A stretch of 5,939 nucleotides of DNA from contig DOIU01000185.1 of NCBI GenBank assembly GCA_003511825.1, forward strand, positions 1 through 5,939. Direction: 5' to 3'. Made by a program: the position numbers and the translations under genes. Source of the DNA: Gammaproteobacteria bacterium (GTDB lineage Bacteria; Pseudomonadota; Gammaproteobacteria; Granulosicoccales; Granulosicoccaceae). Numbering within the stretch: position 1 is the stretch's first letter; each line of letters begins with the position of its first letter. Positions 5,207 to 5,939 of the stretch are shown here, piece by piece. The notes under the pieces were generated by a model. That model made no database searches. It was not told the DNA's origin and was given only the letters and a program-made list of their open reading frames with translations.

Positions 5207-5939
5207 TCACTGCTTTCGCGTGAACACCCAATCATTGTCGCTCGAGAGCGAGGCGTTGTACGCATATCCATCGACATCAAATCCACGAATCGCATCAAGC
5301 TGCTCAATCCTCTCTGTGATGATGTAACGACTCATCAAACCGCGAGCTTTTTTCGCAAAAAAGCTGATCATCTTGTACTGACCGTTTTTCCAATCTCTAA
5401 AATGGACGTTCACGACACGCACTGCGAGTGATGATGGCTTTACCGCACGAAAATACTCATTAGACGCCAGGTTTAGCAACACATCGGACTTGAGCCGAGA
5501 CAGATCCTTACCCAACGATACAGCAATACTGTCACCCCAGTATTCGTACAGATTCTTACCTTGCGGATTCTGTAAGCGCACCCCCATCTCTAGGCGATAA
5601 GGCTGAATCAAATCCAGCGGACGCAGCGCGCCGTAAAGGCCAGACAGAATGCGCAGATGCTTTTGTGCAAAGTCGAGATCCTTCGCGGTCATTGCATAGG
5701 CATCCAAACCTTCATAGACATCGCCCTTAAACGCAAAAACAGCGGGTCGAGCATTGTCAGGTGTGAATGGTTGTGCCCAGGTGGAAAAACGCTCTGCGTT
5801 GAGTTCGGCAATCTTCTCACTGACCTTCATTAACTCACGAATGTCAGCCATGGAATAATCAGCCACTCCATCGACCAAGGTCTAGGATTGGTCAAGAAAA
5901 CGCGGTTGCGTCCGCTTACGACTCCCCACCTCAGAGTCG
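5207..5939 (-). pseudogene. yaaA: YaaA peroxide stress protein gene, 5'-partial and interrupted by an in-frame TAG
   Basis: YaaA (UPF0246/DUF328) lowers free iron and oxidative DNA damage under peroxide in E. coli, where it is OxyR-controlled; it is cytosolic and binds DNA. The 223 codons after the TAG match the family throughout: LMKVSEKIAELNAERF, FAFKGDVYEGL, LRILSGLYGALRPLDLIQPYRLEMG, YEYWGD, NLASNEYF, ISFFAKKARGLMSRYI and a final GYAYN part. Reading past the TAG at 5882-5884 in the same frame, 18 more codons to the window edge give SEVGSRKRTQPRFLDQS, which fits the family N-terminal region (E. coli has LLDNSQQLI here). The first codons with the SPAKTL signature lie off the window. An ORF beginning after the TAG (TTG 5878) has no SD and lacks that signature, so it is unlikely to be the native product. 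Nonsense mutation, sequencing error near a contig end, or readthrough are all possible. Confidence 0.8.
5882..5884 (-). other. In-frame amber codon within yaaA
   Basis: TAG on the minus strand between codons for Ser and Thr (DQS-stop-TLVD). E. coli YaaA, as I recall it, has Gln at this column, so a single C-to-T change of CAG explains it. The neighbouring DUF3581 gene ends with TAG, so TAG is a working stop in this organism. Confidence 0.8.

Noticed and set aside
5882..5884. Reassignment of TAG to an amino acid (alternative genetic code or pyrrolysine)
   Set aside because: The DUF3581 gene in the same window terminates with TAG at its expected family length, so TAG is used as a stop; no cis signal for recoding is visible near the yaaA codon.
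1..5939. Mobile element, defence system, CRISPR array or new multi-gene system
   Set aside because: No direct-repeat arrays, terminal inverted repeats, transposase, integrase or defence-type domains; all genes are conserved chromosomal types.

Overview
The window reads as an ordinary gammaproteobacterial chromosome segment of roughly 50% GC (estimated by eye). Every recognisable gene is a housekeeping or conserved type: Slt-type lytic transglycosylase, long-form adenylate kinase, YhbQ-type GIY-YIG protein, atypical SDR protein, DUF3581 and YaaA. DUF3581 with Slt70 and YaaA points to Gammaproteobacteria; I cannot name a genus. Genes run into both edges and the length is odd, so this may be a whole short contig. 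I see no phage, transposon, CRISPR, tRNA or rRNA sequence.

Layout. (1) 1-1583, minus: slt, cut by the left edge just past its catalytic Glu codon. (2) 1584-1729: short gap with an intrinsic terminator for the gene to its right and the leader of slt. (3) 1730-2329, minus: a small class I SAM-dependent methyltransferase. (4) 2330-2508: divergent control region with three inverted repeats and an extended -10 facing adk. (5) 2509-3165, plus: adk. (6) 3138-4288, minus: a two-gene operon, GIY-YIG protein then atypical SDR protein, joined by TGATG; its end overlaps the end of adk by 28 bp. (7) 4289-4468: divergent control region. (8) 4469-5185, plus: a DUF3581 protein carrying a MaoC/hydratase-2-like motif. 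(9) 5207-5939, minus: yaaA, cut by the right edge and broken by one in-frame TAG.

The genes do not form one pathway. Slt trims periplasmic peptidoglycan, Adk balances adenine nucleotides, YaaA is linked to peroxide stress, and the GIY-YIG/SDR pair is co-expressed but of unclear role. The point most worth checking is the amber codon in yaaA: reading through it restores a family-like N-terminus in the same frame, which indicates a single nonsense change, an error near the contig end, or (least likely) readthrough. The second is the hot-dog hydratase-like Asp/His motif in the uncharacterised DUF3581 protein. I did not find a convincing new multi-gene system.
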